A stretch of DNA of 36,347 nt from an uncultured Planctomycetota bacterium (lineage in GTDB: Bacteria > Planctomycetota > Phycisphaerae > SM23-33): contig CAITIS010000116.1 of NCBI GenBank assembly GCA_903892515.1, positions 1-36,347 of the forward strand, read 5' to 3'. Below, one piece after another: positions 8,401 through 16,686 of this stretch. The notes under the pieces are model-generated. The model was not told the DNA's origin. It worked only from the letters and a program-made list of their open reading frames with translations, and did not search any database. How positions within the stretch are numbered: position 1 is the stretch's first letter; every line of letters starts with the position of its first letter. A program made the position numbers and the translations under genes.

Positions 8401-10311
8401 GCGCGTGGTGTGGCTGGCGCTGTCCGTGGCCGTTACGTACCAGCGGACCATCTGCGACGGCGCCGAGGCCGAGGCGGGGATGACCGCGCCGTACACGCCG
8501 TCGCCGGCAGGGCCATCGCCATGCGCGCCGTCATCGTACATGGTGAGCGTCGTCTCGGTGTTCCAATTCACGCAGTAATGCAGCGTGACGGAGGTAATGG
8601 CGCTGGAGGCCTTGGCCACGCTGGCCGTCACCGCCAGCGGGTCGGCATCGGCGGGCACCTGTGGCGAATGGTTCACATACGTGACGATCGGGCCCATTTC
8701 GTTGACTCCGACCGAATTGGCCGTCCCGGGCGTGGGAACCTGGAAGTACCGTTCCTCCAACGTTCCTGTGGACGAGACCTTGGCCACGAGCGTGGGCGAC
8801 ATCAAGAAGTCGGTGTCGGAGGCGGTGAGGTTCATAGCCTGGATGGCCAGCACGTTTGTGCCGCTATGGAGCAGGCTCAGGTAGGGCGTAATATCGAAGG
8901 AGTCGTCCTGTGTGGCTTGCTCATCGTCTTGCTCGGCCGTGGCTGAGGAGTTGTACGACAGCGCGGCCGGGGCATTCTTGCGGGCGACCTGCGTGCCATT
9001 TATGTACGCGACAAAGCCGTCGTCATACTTCATGTTCAGGATCAGCGACTTCAGGGCCGTCGGGTCGGCCACATTGAAGGGGATGCGCGTGTACGCTGTC
9101 GAATTGACGTCCTTCAGCGCTCCCTGCACGTTGGTCTGGATGAGCGGGCCAAAGTCGCTGGTGGTTGTGGTGACGGTGGCTGTGATCTTGGGGATGACCA
9201 GGAAGTCCGAACTGCCCGTGCCGTAATTGAGCCCTTGGATGGCCAGCACGTTTCGTCCTGCCACCAACTGGCCGATGTATGGCGTGATGTCGTAATCGGT
9301 GTAGCCCGTCGGGTCGCTTGGCTGGGTGGTGGCGCCGGAATTCCAGGCCAGCGTGTCCGGTGCGTAGATGCTCTCGATGGGCGTGGCGTTGCCGTTGAGC
9401 CAAACCACGGCCCCGTCGTCCACCCGCAGCGATAGCGTCAACGCGGTGATCGTCGAAGGGTCGGGGCAGTTGAAGTCCACGCGGATGTAACAACTCTGCT
9501 GCGTGTTGTACATGCTCGCGACGTTCAGGCCAATGACGCTTTCATAGCCCGTGGACTTTTCATAGCCCACGCCCGTGGTGCCCGAAACCCAGCCGGTGGG
9601 CGTGAAACTGGGGTTGTGCCAGGTCGTGCCGATGTCCGACGTGGGCACCAGCGCGTACGCGGTCGCGCCATAGTCCAGCAGTGTCTGCGGCGTGGTCACG
9701 GTTGTTACGTCCGTATCAAAGCCGATAGCGGCCTTGCCGACCGTCCAGGCAGTGTCGTTGAAGCCGCTGGTCATCCAGGCGGCGTCGTCAGCCGGCCCGG
9801 TCGGGATGTGCCAGCGGGACGCATCGGTGCTTTGGAGCAGCGTGGTGGCGCTATCCAGGTTCACCAGTCCATAAGACACGTCTGGGTACTGCGCCGGGAA
9901 GTTCGGGCTGTACTGCGAGTCGATGGTGCTGCCGTTGGGTTCCACCAAGGCCAGGTACTCGCCGGAGGTGGCCAGGCTGAAATTCGTATGCAGCTCCTGC
10001 CCGGAGACTTTTCGGTCCTTGCCCGAGGCGAAGATCACGATATAGCTGCCCGCGTTCAGCGTGGCTTCGGGCAACTTCCACTTGGTCAGGTTGGCGGCAT
10101 CGTCGGTGAGGTAGTAGCCGTTCAGATTGACTGCGGCCGTGCCGGAGTTGTACAGCTCGATCCAGTCCGAGTTGTCCCCATCCTGGTCCTTCAAGCCGCT
10201 GGTGTTCTTGGCCATGAACTCGCTGATGACCACCGAGCCGCTCAGCAATACGCGGGGCTCAAGGGCTTCAAGGGACGCCGCAACGGGACGGTTGGCGCGT
10301 TTTCGAGACAT
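5467..10311 (-). CDS. Giant exported LEPR-XLL / lamin-tail / CotH / dockerin protein
   Basis: This is a 1614-residue exported protein. The ATG at 10311 has GGAG six bases ahead and puts LEALEPRVLLSG at residues 14-25, the planctomycete LEPR-XLL export-associated motif. Lamin-tail (LTD) domains follow near 26-150, 1067, 1180 and 1309 (pattern INExM...DWIELYN...LSGWYLSD). Two beta-sandwich segments with RVDDGAVVWLNG-like strands lie near 165-500. A CotH kinase-like domain occupies about 690-1030, with RKRGNT, then HNYYVYRD (~885) and PYDRDLTW (~902), positions where CotH proteins hold catalytic and metal residues. A dockerin-like pair lies at about 1484-1532, then a Ser/Pro-rich linker and a 42-residue tail (1573-1614) repeated at 36219. 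CotH kinases phosphorylate proteins in other bacteria; whether this one does is inference. It has its own promoter. Confidence 0.88.
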   Translation of the reverse strand: MSRKRANRPVAASLEALEPRVLLSGSVVISEFMAKNTSGLKDQDGDNSDWIELYNSGTAAVNLNGYYLTDDAANLTKWKLPEATLNAGSYIVIFASGKDRKVSGQELHTNFSLATSGEYLALVEPNGSTIDSQYSPNFPAQYPDVSYGLVNLDSATTLLQSTDASRWHIPTGPADDAAWMTSGFNDTAWTVGKAAIGFDTDVTTVTTPQTLLDYGATAYALVPTSDIGTTWHNPSFTPTGWVSGTTGVGYEKSTGYESVIGLNVASMYNTQQSCYIRVDFNCPDPSTITALTLSLRVDDGAVVWLNGNATPIESIYAPDTLAWNSGATTQPSDPTGYTDYDITPYIGQLVAGRNVLAIQGLNYGTGSSDFLVIPKITATVTTTTSDFGPLIQTNVQGALKDVNSTAYTRIPFNVADPTALKSLILNMKYDDGFVAYINGTQVARKNAPAALSYNSSATAEQDDEQATQDDSFDITPYLSLLHSGTNVLAIQAMNLTASDTDFLMSPTLVAKVSSTGTLEERYFQVPTPGTANSVGVNEMGPIVTYVNHSPQVPADADPLAVTASVAKASSAITSVTLHYCVNWNTETTLTMYDDGAHGDGPAGDGVYGAVIPASASAPSQMVRWYVTATDSASHTTRMPLYLDPLNSEKYYGTVVSDPNIHTNVPVFQFFLQSPSAADTTTGTRGSVFFMGELYDNVNVRKRGNTINSVKSGWTGGLSRKVDMNSDHHFLYDPAQKRVGEINLNLAGPQDFSYLRNNMSYELYDDIGAAAPESDMWHIQQNGAYLGTRVFFEQTNTDMLTREGLDPDGALYRVVYNTLTSTGGIEKKTRTTESYSDLTTFEAGISESNVNRHTYVMDNLDLPALVDYLVADAIMQNTDCVEHNYYVYRDTNGTGEWRFLPYDRDLTWGDPVGNAWGNYPYSVNMGAYVNINPMYPDSDANNSNRGFNRLTDAIKDDPIAKEMFFRRMRTVMDALLKAPGTPYAQLPLENRLDWWASQLSYENAAGQLPYQSESGTFTSGVAEFKSYLAHQRTYLYGGGIPFFTLDAAQPAAFAQQITIGTIESDPASGNQAQEYIQLNNPNSYSVDISGWHLSSGVDYTFPDGTVIVAGGSLYVSPDPAAFRARTTGPRGGQGLFVEGPYSGSLDNHGETVRLVTAANLLIDSKSYGGDSPLVNEVMTNNGGAGDWIELFNPTASAVDLSGWYLSDSATTLTKFPIPSGTTIAPGGYLVFTEAQFGTGFALSKNGESVYLSNPASLVIDAHDFGGSDSGVTFGRYVTNEGIETFTTLATPTMGGPNSGPLVGPVVINEIMYSPLAGKDEFVELRNITTSPVKLYDVAAPAHTWTVTGGVDYTFPTGVEMPAQGLLVLTGADVSTQALKDAFRAKYNIPSAVDIFGPWQGKLDDAGEGISLNKVGPVDTMDGTYPTIRVDRVEYGATYPWPSAADGTGKSLERTGPSSFGNDPFSWLARHNGNPGYQGVLAADANLDDKIDFRDYIVLESNFNKTGQLFTQGDFNGDGAVTFKDYIILEATFGGTFVPPAPPADSSTPSTESPSVATLSASLSSSTLSLLPSASTGSALPAISWPKAKRWQMPPVKGLALSPVVDVLNLTTARAI

Positions 10312-10380
10312 GAAGCACTCCATCCTTTTGGCCTGCATGGAGTTTCCATCGTTCACGACGGAAACGCCCACAGTATGTAT

Positions 10381-10409
10381 ATTATAAGGCCAAAGCCGGA
10401 TTCTGTTAA
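10381..10409 (-). promoter_or_regulatory. Near-consensus promoter of the giant CotH/LTD gene
   Basis: On the minus strand TTAACA (plus 10404-10409) and a perfect TATAAT (plus 10381-10386) stand exactly 17 bases apart. Transcription would begin near 10374 and give a leader of about 60 bases before the start at 10311. Confidence 0.65.
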
Positions 10410-10430
10410 GGGCCTTCTGCCCCTATTTTA

Positions 10431-10574
10431 TCAGTATGTGAGCATGTCGATGGCCCGGGCCGCGTGGCCGAAGCTGGCCTTGTCGCCCAGGATGTTCAAC
10501 GTGCCCCATTTCTCCGGCGGCGTTGTTTGCGTCGGGCCGATCGGAACGCATGACGTCCGCAGGTTACTTTCCAC
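10431..10574 (-). CDS. Candidate 47-residue small protein
   Basis: A GTG at 10574 lies five bases after a strong ribosome site (GAGGAGAGG) and opens a 47-residue frame that closes with TGA followed at once by TAA. The second half (EKWGTLNILGDKASFGHAARAIDMLTY) uses the same G/C-ending codons as neighbouring genes and looks like real protein. I do not recognise it. It sits just upstream of the promoter of the giant gene, on the same strand. It could be a genuine small protein, a leader peptide, or the surviving end of a decayed gene. Apart from this frame and the promoter, I see nothing in the 437-base gap 10312-10749. Confidence 0.35.
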   Translation of the reverse strand: MESNLRTSCVPIGPTQTTPPEKWGTLNILGDKASFGHAARAIDMLTY

Positions 10575-10749
10575 TTTCGCCTCTCCTCGGTGGGCCTGTA
10601 GGGCATCCTCTCTGGGGCACGCAAATTAAGGTCTTCACGGCTGGGCTTTGGTGGCAACTCGTTCGTAGCAAAGGGTAAGAGTGTTCGATTGCTCACCTGA
10701 CCCCGAAGCGCGGAACGCACGATTCAAACCCACTGTTGGAGATAATGCT

Positions 10750-12276
10750 GTGAAAGTAATATCTGCCGTGGCCGCTCTATCTATCCTGTGTGGTTTTGCT
10801 GGACTCAACCAGGCTTTCGCCCAGACTCTTGATGGCCCGACCCTGTACAACAACAACTGCACCTCGTGTCATGGTCCCCTGGCAAGATCCGGTGTTGCAA
10901 ACACGACGGCCGCTCGGATTCGATCCGCCATCAATTCGAACGCCGGCAATATGGGACAATTGCAACTGTCGGACGCGCAACTACAGGCCATCGCCGCAGC
11001 CTTGAATCCGCCGCCGACCATTCATGTGACCGGACAGTTGGTCAGCAGCAGCGGCGGCACCTTGACGGTCAGTTCTGCCGGTGCCCAAGACAGCATCGCC
11101 ACCAGCGCCAGTACCAAGGTCACCATCAATGGCGCCGCTGCCACCGTGGCGGGCTTGAAGGCGGGGATGACCGTCAACGTGGCCTCGGTAAGCGGAACGG
11201 CCACCTCCGTCGTCGCTACGGTGCCGGTCGTGCATGTGACTGGCAAGATCACCGCTATCAGCGGGGCTCAGATCACGATACAAGAGACGGCCGGGCCGGT
11301 GAGCTTTGTCACCGACGCCAACACGAAGGTCACCCTCAAGGCCGTGGCTTCGACCGTGTCGGCCCTGAGGATTGGCATGAACGTGACTGGCACGACCGAA
11401 TTGGGCACGGCCACGCTCGTCAAGGCCACCGTGCCGGTGGTGCACGTGACGGGTCCTATCACGGCCATCAGCGGCAGTCAGATCACGATTCATGAGACGG
11501 CGGGGCCGGCGAGTTTCCTTACCGACGCCAACACGAAGGTCACGCTCAAAACCGTGGCTTCGACCGTGGGGGCCCTGAAGGTTGGCATGCACGTGACCGG
11601 CACAACCGAACTGGGCACGGCCACGCTGATAACAGCCACGGTGCCGGTGGTGCACGTGACGGGTCCTATCACGGCCATAAGCGGCGCTCAGATCACGATT
11701 CAGGAGACCGCCGGGCCGGCGAGTTTCCTTACCGACGCCAACACGAAGGTCACGCTGAAGGCCAAGCTTTCGACCGTGGCGGCCCTGAGGGTTGGCATGC
11801 ACGTGACAGGCACGACCGAATTGGGCACAGCTACGCACATTACTGCCACGGTGCCGGTGGTGCATGTGACGGGCACTATCACGGCCATCAGCGGCGCCCA
11901 GATCACCATTCAGGAGACCACGGGGCCGGTGAGCTTCCTGACTGACGCAGGCACTAAGGTCACGCTCAAGGCAGTGGCTTCGACGGTGGGGGCCCTGAAG
12001 GTCGGCATGCACGTGACCGGCACGACCGAACTGGGCACGGCCACGTTGATGACGGCCACCGTGCCGGTGGTGCATGTGGCAGGAACGATTACGGCCATCA
12101 ACGGGACCCAGGTCACCGTTCAGGCTACGACGGGACCAGTGACCTTCCTAACTGATGCCAACACGAAGATCACATTGAACGCCAAAGGGGCGACGCTGGC
12201 CGATCTGAAGGTTAGCCAGACCCTCACCGCCGCGACGGCGCTGGGCACGGCGACGACCGTCACGGCCAAAGGTTGA
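10750..12276 (+). CDS. Secreted c-type cytochrome fused to six DUF5666-like repeats
   Basis: The 508-residue protein starts at the GTG at 10750, with GGAG eight bases ahead. A signal peptide (about 1-25, ending AFAQ) leads to a single-haem class I cytochrome c domain: the haem-binding CTSCH at 37-41, and a likely distal ligand Met68 in GNMGQLQLSDAQLQAIAAAL. From residue 88 to 507 follow six back-to-back repeats of exactly 70 residues. The core of each reads VPVVHVTGxITAISG, QITIQETAGP, FLTDANTKVTLK, LKVGMHVTGTTELGTAT. These look like small beta-barrel domains of the DUF5666 kind. The cytochrome is shorter than usual (about 60 residues) but has all expected parts. It would act in the periplasm or outside the cell in electron transfer; the role of the repeats is unknown. 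A strong terminator follows. Confidence 0.85.
   Translation: MKVISAVAALSILCGFAGLNQAFAQTLDGPTLYNNNCTSCHGPLARSGVANTTAARIRSAINSNAGNMGQLQLSDAQLQAIAAALNPPPTIHVTGQLVSSSGGTLTVSSAGAQDSIATSASTKVTINGAAATVAGLKAGMTVNVASVSGTATSVVATVPVVHVTGKITAISGAQITIQETAGPVSFVTDANTKVTLKAVASTVSALRIGMNVTGTTELGTATLVKATVPVVHVTGPITAISGSQITIHETAGPASFLTDANTKVTLKTVASTVGALKVGMHVTGTTELGTATLITATVPVVHVTGPITAISGAQITIQETAGPASFLTDANTKVTLKAKLSTVAALRVGMHVTGTTELGTATHITATVPVVHVTGTITAISGAQITIQETTGPVSFLTDAGTKVTLKAVASTVGALKVGMHVTGTTELGTATLMTATVPVVHVAGTITAINGTQVTVQATTGPVTFLTDANTKITLNAKGATLADLKVSQTLTAATALGTATTVTAKG
11011..12270 (+). repeat. Six in-frame 210-bp tandem repeats
   Basis: Units begin at 11011, 11221, 11431, 11641, 11851 and 12061, always 210 bases apart with no insertion or deletion. 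Units 2 to 5 begin gtgccggt(c/g)gtgca and are very alike along their length at the base level; unit 1 is the most diverged and unit 6 is intermediate. The pattern points to recent duplication or gene conversion in the middle of the array, inside the cytochrome fusion gene. Confidence 0.92.
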
Positions 12277-12312
12277 GAGAGACCTGAGATTTCAGCGTTG
12301 AGAATGAACAGA

Positions 12313-12348
12313 AAAGAGCACGGGGCACTCAGCTGCCCCGTGCTCTTT
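12313..12348 (+). terminator. Strong intrinsic terminator
   Basis: A perfect 15-bp stem (12313-12327 with 12334-12348) encloses the six-base loop ctcagc and ends in TTT, followed by gtttg. It lies 37 bases after the stop of the cytochrome fusion gene. The symmetric A/T flanks mean it could also stop transcripts from the minus-strand gene that ends at 12435. Confidence 0.9.
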
Positions 12349-12434
12349 GTTTGTGACTAACTAAGCAAACCTGCCACTGGCCCGGCCTGATTGCCGTGCC
12401 GGTCGCACATGTCCATGCCATGCCCGGCCTGGAC

Positions 12435-15287
12435 TTACTTCTGTCCGTTCAGCGACTCGATTGCCTGTTCGACCTTCAGGCGGAACGCCTCGTCGTCGTT
12501 GGGGCTGTCGTGGCTGCCGACCTTGATGGCGGCCATGCGGTCATCGATCAGCTTCTGCGCCTCTTTGGCCCCGAGGGAATCCGGGTTCTTTTTGACCAGG
12601 TTGGCCAGCGTCAGCAGGCCGCGATAATCGTTCAGGCCCATCCGCAGGCGGAGGAAATAGATGGTCGGCACCAGTTCGTCATCGGGCGAGACGTTGCACC
12701 AGCAGAAATCGTCCTCGCGGCAATCCAGTCCGAAATAGGGATCGCCGGCGGCCGCGTTCCAATGCCAGCAAACCCGGAACTTCATGCCGTACTGCGTGGC
12801 CATCTTGTACATGTGGTCGCCGAAGGTCCAGCGGCTGCCGCTGTTGTACTGGGCGAGCTGCCCGCCGCTCTTGAGCAGCAGGTCCGCGGACTGTTGGGTA
12901 AAGACGTTCCACGTCATGCAGTGCAGCGTCTTGGCGATCTTGAATTCCACGTCGTCGGGGTTCGCGTCGGCATAGCTGCCGAAGAGCGTGAACTTCGGCG
13001 GCCCGTCGGGGAAGGCTTTGCGGAATGATTCGACGTTGGCCAGGCACTTGGCCAACGCTTCCGGTCCGGCCGGTTCGTCGCCCAGGACCCACCACACCGG
13101 CAACCAGTTGTTTTGATCGGCGTGCTTCTGTATCTCGGTGAATACTGCGCGGATGAACAGGGCGTAGTCATCGAACCCCGCCGCCTTCATCGCCTTGAGA
13201 TCCTGGTAATACACGTCCAGGCCGTTGACGGGGCAGTAACTGGGCGTGCTCTGGGTGAAGCCGGCCTGGCGGGCGAGCTTCATGTTCTTGTCGGCCACCG
13301 AGAAGTTCAGCACTGGCTTGCCGTCGACGAACCCCTTATACGTGACGACCGGCAGGCCAGTAACGGTGGTGAAACCACAGGCGCGGAGCTTTTCCATGCT
13401 CTTCTGCATCATCTTGTCTTGCCACTGCCCTGTGGCCGGATCGCTGCCCAGCCAGGGCAGGTCGATACTGCACCCAAAGGGCCCGACGGGGAGATCCGTC
13501 TCGGCCAGCACGCCGTTGTGGACCTTCAACTCCACGGGATACTTCACCGCCTCGCCATTGGCTGGGGCGATCGTGACCTGGCCGGTGTACAGCCCCGGCT
13601 TGGCGGTCGGCGGCACGCTGACGGTCAGGAAGAATCGCCGAGTCACGCCCGCGGGCATGGCAAGGTGATTGCGCGGCATGATGTACCTGGGCTTGAGGCT
13701 GTAGATCGTGCCGTGGTATGTGGTGGCTGTGATGCGATACGAGGCGTACCCGATCTCGACGGCCTCAGGTGAAATGACGCCGCCGCTACCGTTGGACAGC
13801 TCGCTGATGCTGACGGTGGCCTGGCCCAGATCCTTCAGCGGTACGAGCGAGAACTCCAGCGGCACGCACTCGCCGGCCAGAGCAAAGTTGGAGACCTTGT
13901 CCGCCAACTCTTCCTTGGTTGGCTTGTCGTTGTCGTAGACATCCTTGGCCAGGTCGCGGCAGAACAGGGTCATGCCGCGCTGCTGGTCCTGCGCCGAGGG
14001 CGCAAAGCCGGTATCGACGGCAGTGCGGGTCCAGTACTTGCAGTCGTGGTTCCAGATCGCGCGGCGTTTCTGCTCGACCCAATTCAGGAACTTCTGGCCC
14101 TGTTCGGCCTTTTCTACGGGGTAGATCACGATGGCCGAAACGCAGTTGGCGAAGCTCTTGCCCTCGAAGTCGATGTTCAACTGGCCGTCGGTGACGTCTA
14201 CGTCAAACGACTTCTCATGGAAGTAGGTCTTGATGTACTTGGCCCAGAAATCCTCGCCGGGCATGTCTTCGCTGTCATAGTGTCGGAAGTACCACTTGCG
14301 GAAGGCGTCGATGTCCATGGTGTCATGGACGACAACCTTTCCCTCGGCCAGTACCTTCCGGTCGTTGTACGCCTGAAACTCGCCCCAGAAACCGGTGGGG
14401 CTGTCGATGTTCAGAAAGACGTGGTATTTGCCGTTGGGAACGTCAACGGCCACGCCGCCGCCTTCTAAGATGATGAAGTCGCGGTACAGTGGATCAGGCT
14501 GGAAGCCGTCCATCGCCTTGGGACTGCGGAACTGCGGGTTCAGCAGGCCAAAGCCACGCTCCTTCGTGTACAGCATCGAAGGCGTCAGCGAAGTGAACCC
14601 ACGCATCGTCGGGCTGGTGTGGTGATTGTACATGATCGGCGCGGTCTCGCCGCCCAGGTCCAGCGCTACTAGGCCGGGAAAGAGATACTGCTGCTGCTCC
14701 AGATCCTTTTCCAGGCGGATGTTATCCAGGTAGAGCGGCTTTTTCGGATCGGTGTTGAAGACCTTGATGGCCACGAGGCGAATGTTGGCCACGTCGCACA
14801 GCCGGCCGGGCCGGCTCTTGCCACCCATGCCCAGACTGTTCAGCGAAAGCGTGACGGTGCTGGCGCCCGGCTCGACGGCCGTGATGAACAAAACCTGCTC
14901 CCAATAGCTCTTGCTCTGGGTGTCCTGGATCTCGATCTCGAACTTCTGAAACTCGTCCGAGGCGTTGAAGACATCGAGCTTCAGATCGTCATAGCCGCTC
15001 CAATCCTGGTGGCCGTTCAGCACCAGCGCCGCATCGACGGCCATGAGGGCCTTCTGGCCGTTTGTGGCGTGTTCCGAGACGACCGTGCCGGGGCTCATGG
15101 GCCACAGGCGATCGAACGTGAACTCGCGGATGATCTCGCCGGTGGTGAAGGGCGAGCCGTCCTCAAAGGACGTAATGACGCGTACTGCCGGCGCGGTGGC
15201 GGGTGACGTTGCCGGCGGGTTGTCCACGGCCCAGCACAGCGAGGAAACCGCGATCACCGCAATAGCGAAGAAGAAACAGGGTTTCAT
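12435..15287 (-). CDS. Secreted putative glycoside hydrolase with carbohydrate-binding-like modules
   Basis: This 950-residue protein has a signal peptide (1-20, ending LCWA) and a short Pro/Thr/Ala linker. A jelly-roll-like module follows at about 35-195 (VLNGHQDWSGYDDLKLDVFNA, then LYLDNIRLE), then a malectin-like segment at about 270-400 (VDVPNGKYHVFLNID, YPVEK). An Ig-like linker is at about 500-620 (KPGLYTGQVTI). The C-terminal half looks like a TIM barrel of the DUF4091 or GH-like type. WWVLGDEP (about 732-739) is where such enzymes carry an acidic catalytic residue, and LRLRMGLNDYRGLLTL is a typical closing motif. It probably acts on an extracellular or periplasmic polysaccharide; the substrate cannot be read. 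The AraC-type regulator gene lies directly upstream on the same strand and is the likely controller. Confidence 0.75.
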   Translation of the reverse strand: MKPCFFFAIAVIAVSSLCWAVDNPPATSPATAPAVRVITSFEDGSPFTTGEIIREFTFDRLWPMSPGTVVSEHATNGQKALMAVDAALVLNGHQDWSGYDDLKLDVFNASDEFQKFEIEIQDTQSKSYWEQVLFITAVEPGASTVTLSLNSLGMGGKSRPGRLCDVANIRLVAIKVFNTDPKKPLYLDNIRLEKDLEQQQYLFPGLVALDLGGETAPIMYNHHTSPTMRGFTSLTPSMLYTKERGFGLLNPQFRSPKAMDGFQPDPLYRDFIILEGGGVAVDVPNGKYHVFLNIDSPTGFWGEFQAYNDRKVLAEGKVVVHDTMDIDAFRKWYFRHYDSEDMPGEDFWAKYIKTYFHEKSFDVDVTDGQLNIDFEGKSFANCVSAIVIYPVEKAEQGQKFLNWVEQKRRAIWNHDCKYWTRTAVDTGFAPSAQDQQRGMTLFCRDLAKDVYDNDKPTKEELADKVSNFALAGECVPLEFSLVPLKDLGQATVSISELSNGSGGVISPEAVEIGYASYRITATTYHGTIYSLKPRYIMPRNHLAMPAGVTRRFFLTVSVPPTAKPGLYTGQVTIAPANGEAVKYPVELKVHNGVLAETDLPVGPFGCSIDLPWLGSDPATGQWQDKMMQKSMEKLRACGFTTVTGLPVVTYKGFVDGKPVLNFSVADKNMKLARQAGFTQSTPSYCPVNGLDVYYQDLKAMKAAGFDDYALFIRAVFTEIQKHADQNNWLPVWWVLGDEPAGPEALAKCLANVESFRKAFPDGPPKFTLFGSYADANPDDVEFKIAKTLHCMTWNVFTQQSADLLLKSGGQLAQYNSGSRWTFGDHMYKMATQYGMKFRVCWHWNAAAGDPYFGLDCREDDFCWCNVSPDDELVPTIYFLRLRMGLNDYRGLLTLANLVKKNPDSLGAKEAQKLIDDRMAAIKVGSHDSPNDDEAFRLKVEQAIESLNGQK

Positions 15288-15362
15288 ACATCTTCCTCAA
15301 CCAAAAGGGGTCTGGAAACTGGCCGGATGCGCGATGTCTGCCGCGACGTAGTCAAGATGTCG

Positions 15363-15392
15363 ATCGTACCGGCATAGAGGTGACACTGTCAA
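15363..15392 (-). promoter_or_regulatory. Probable promoter of the glycoside-hydrolase-like gene
   Basis: On the minus strand a perfect TTGACA (plus 15387-15392) stands 18 bases from TACGAT (plus 15363-15368). The leader would be about 70 bases and ends with GGAAG before the ATG at 15287. Upstream of it the 8-bp inverted pair ccaggtgc (15432-15439)/gcacctgg (15483-15490) lies where an activator could bind, or it may be the end of the regulator's transcript. Confidence 0.45.
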
Positions 15393-15564
15393 CCGCCATT
15401 GTCGGCGGCAATACGATTCGAGCGGGGACGACCAGGTGCCTGTGACGCCTGCGGCAGAGAAAGGTGGCCCCGTGTCTCACACGCACCTGGCTTCGTTCGC
15501 ACGGAGGAACGTTTCCAGCACGCGATAATCCCTGTCGCCGCACGTTACATTCCAACTATGGCCA

Positions 15565-16449
15565 TCAGCGTTTTTTGGCAAACGCCTTCTTTCGCCATGA
15601 ACTGGGCGTCATGCGCATTCGCTTCCTGAAGATGCGGTTGAATTGGGGGATGCTGCCAAAGCCGCAGTCGTAGGCAATCGCGGCGCAGGTGCGGTCGGAT
15701 TGGCGAAGCTGCTCGCAGGCCTTGCGGATTCGGGTCTGGGTCAGCACGTCCAGAACGGTCTTGCCCAGGTGCAATTGGAACATGCGCAGCAGTGTTCGTT
15801 CCGAAACGCTGGCCGCTCCGGCAATATCTTCGATCCGCAGGGGCTCTGAGAAATGCTCCTCGATGAACCGCTGGGCCTGTTCTACAACTTGGCCGGCGCG
15901 GCTTTCCAAGACCTGAAGCTCCTGGTGCAGGGCGTTGGCCACGTGGTTGCCGATGAGTTCCAGCAGCGTCACAAGGTCCTTCTGCCGGGGCGGAGTGATG
16001 ACGTGAATCTGCCGGTACAGCCGTCCCAGGCCCTGGGTGACAATCCCGTGGCTTTCCAGGGCCTTGCGGGTGTGCTGCCAATCGGCCTGCGTGGGGCGAC
16101 GGTCCAGCAGCTGTCCGCACTGCATGGCGGCGATGAGTTCACCGCCCAGCTTGATCGGGATGATGAATTCCCGCAGCCCGGCGTGGCAGCGGTAGGACAG
16201 GGGCTGGCACTTCGTCAGAAAGAGGGCCTGGTGCGTCCTATCGCAATCCCGGCAGCAGGCGTCGCCGCGTTTCTGCTTGCGCAGGGCCGTGCAGAATGGG
16301 TTGAACGTCTTGCGGCCATTCACGAGGCCCCCGTCCGAGAAGTCCGGCGAGGCCAGGGCGATGGCATAGATGCCAAAGAGCCGCCAGGTGAGCTTGTAGA
16401 AATCCTTCAGGATGGGCAGCGACGCCAATTGCTTGAAGGTGATCGCCAT
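15565..16449 (-). CDS. AraC-family regulator with PocR-type sensor domain
   Basis: The start at 16449 has AAGGG six bases ahead and gives 294 residues. The N-terminal half (about 10-165) is a PocR-type ligand-binding domain. It has the typical run of cysteines C53, C65, C66, C69, C81 and C88, with YRCHAGLREFIIPI and the next block ELIAAMQCGQ. The C-terminal part (about 190-290) is an AraC double helix-turn-helix (RIEDIAGAASVSERTLLRMFQLHLGKTVLDVL, then CAAIAYDCGFGSIPQFNRIFRKRMRMTP). PocR domains sense small molecules, in the type case a diol. It probably activates the secreted hydrolase gene downstream at 12435-15287, 277 bases away on the same strand. Confidence 0.9.
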   Translation of the reverse strand: MAITFKQLASLPILKDFYKLTWRLFGIYAIALASPDFSDGGLVNGRKTFNPFCTALRKQKRGDACCRDCDRTHQALFLTKCQPLSYRCHAGLREFIIPIKLGGELIAAMQCGQLLDRRPTQADWQHTRKALESHGIVTQGLGRLYRQIHVITPPRQKDLVTLLELIGNHVANALHQELQVLESRAGQVVEQAQRFIEEHFSEPLRIEDIAGAASVSERTLLRMFQLHLGKTVLDVLTQTRIRKACEQLRQSDRTCAAIAYDCGFGSIPQFNRIFRKRMRMTPSSWRKKAFAKKR

Positions 16450-16586
16450 GGTTCGACCCTTTGCCTCGCGGACTAATGTCACTGGCGTTGCCCAAGCCGG
16501 TCAGATGCGACGTAGCCCTGAGGGCGGCAAGCTATGGCCAGGCCGGCCATACGCCAGCGATCTGTGCATAACGCACACGAACGCAC

Positions 16587-16615
16587 ATTATGCGTAAGAA
16601 CGGACGAAACGTCAA
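16587..16615 (-). promoter_or_regulatory. Promoter of the AraC/PocR regulator
   Basis: On the minus strand TTGACG (plus 16610-16615) and CATAAT (plus 16587-16592) are separated by exactly 17 bases. Around the -10 box and start point, GCATAA and TTATGC face each other and TGTGCG is repeated, which could be a self-binding site. The leader of about 130 bases holds a 7-bp hairpin at 16533-16551 (tatggcc/ggccata). Confidence 0.55.
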
Positions 16616-16686
16616 GAGCCGGGTTTGGCGCGTAACAGGCCCGGTGGCGTGGCCGGGGCGTCCAGCGGCCACGTGCCGTGACCGAA

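Noticed and set aside
10690..10735. A tRNA-like stretch with a gattcaaaccc T-loop look-alike
   Set aside because: The neighbouring bases do not form the T stem, and no acceptor or anticodon stem can be drawn.
10981..12075. A minus-strand frame of 364 codons over the 210-bp repeats
   Set aside because: The period of 210 is divisible by three, so any frame through the array stays open; the plus-strand frame has a signal peptide and CxxCH motif.
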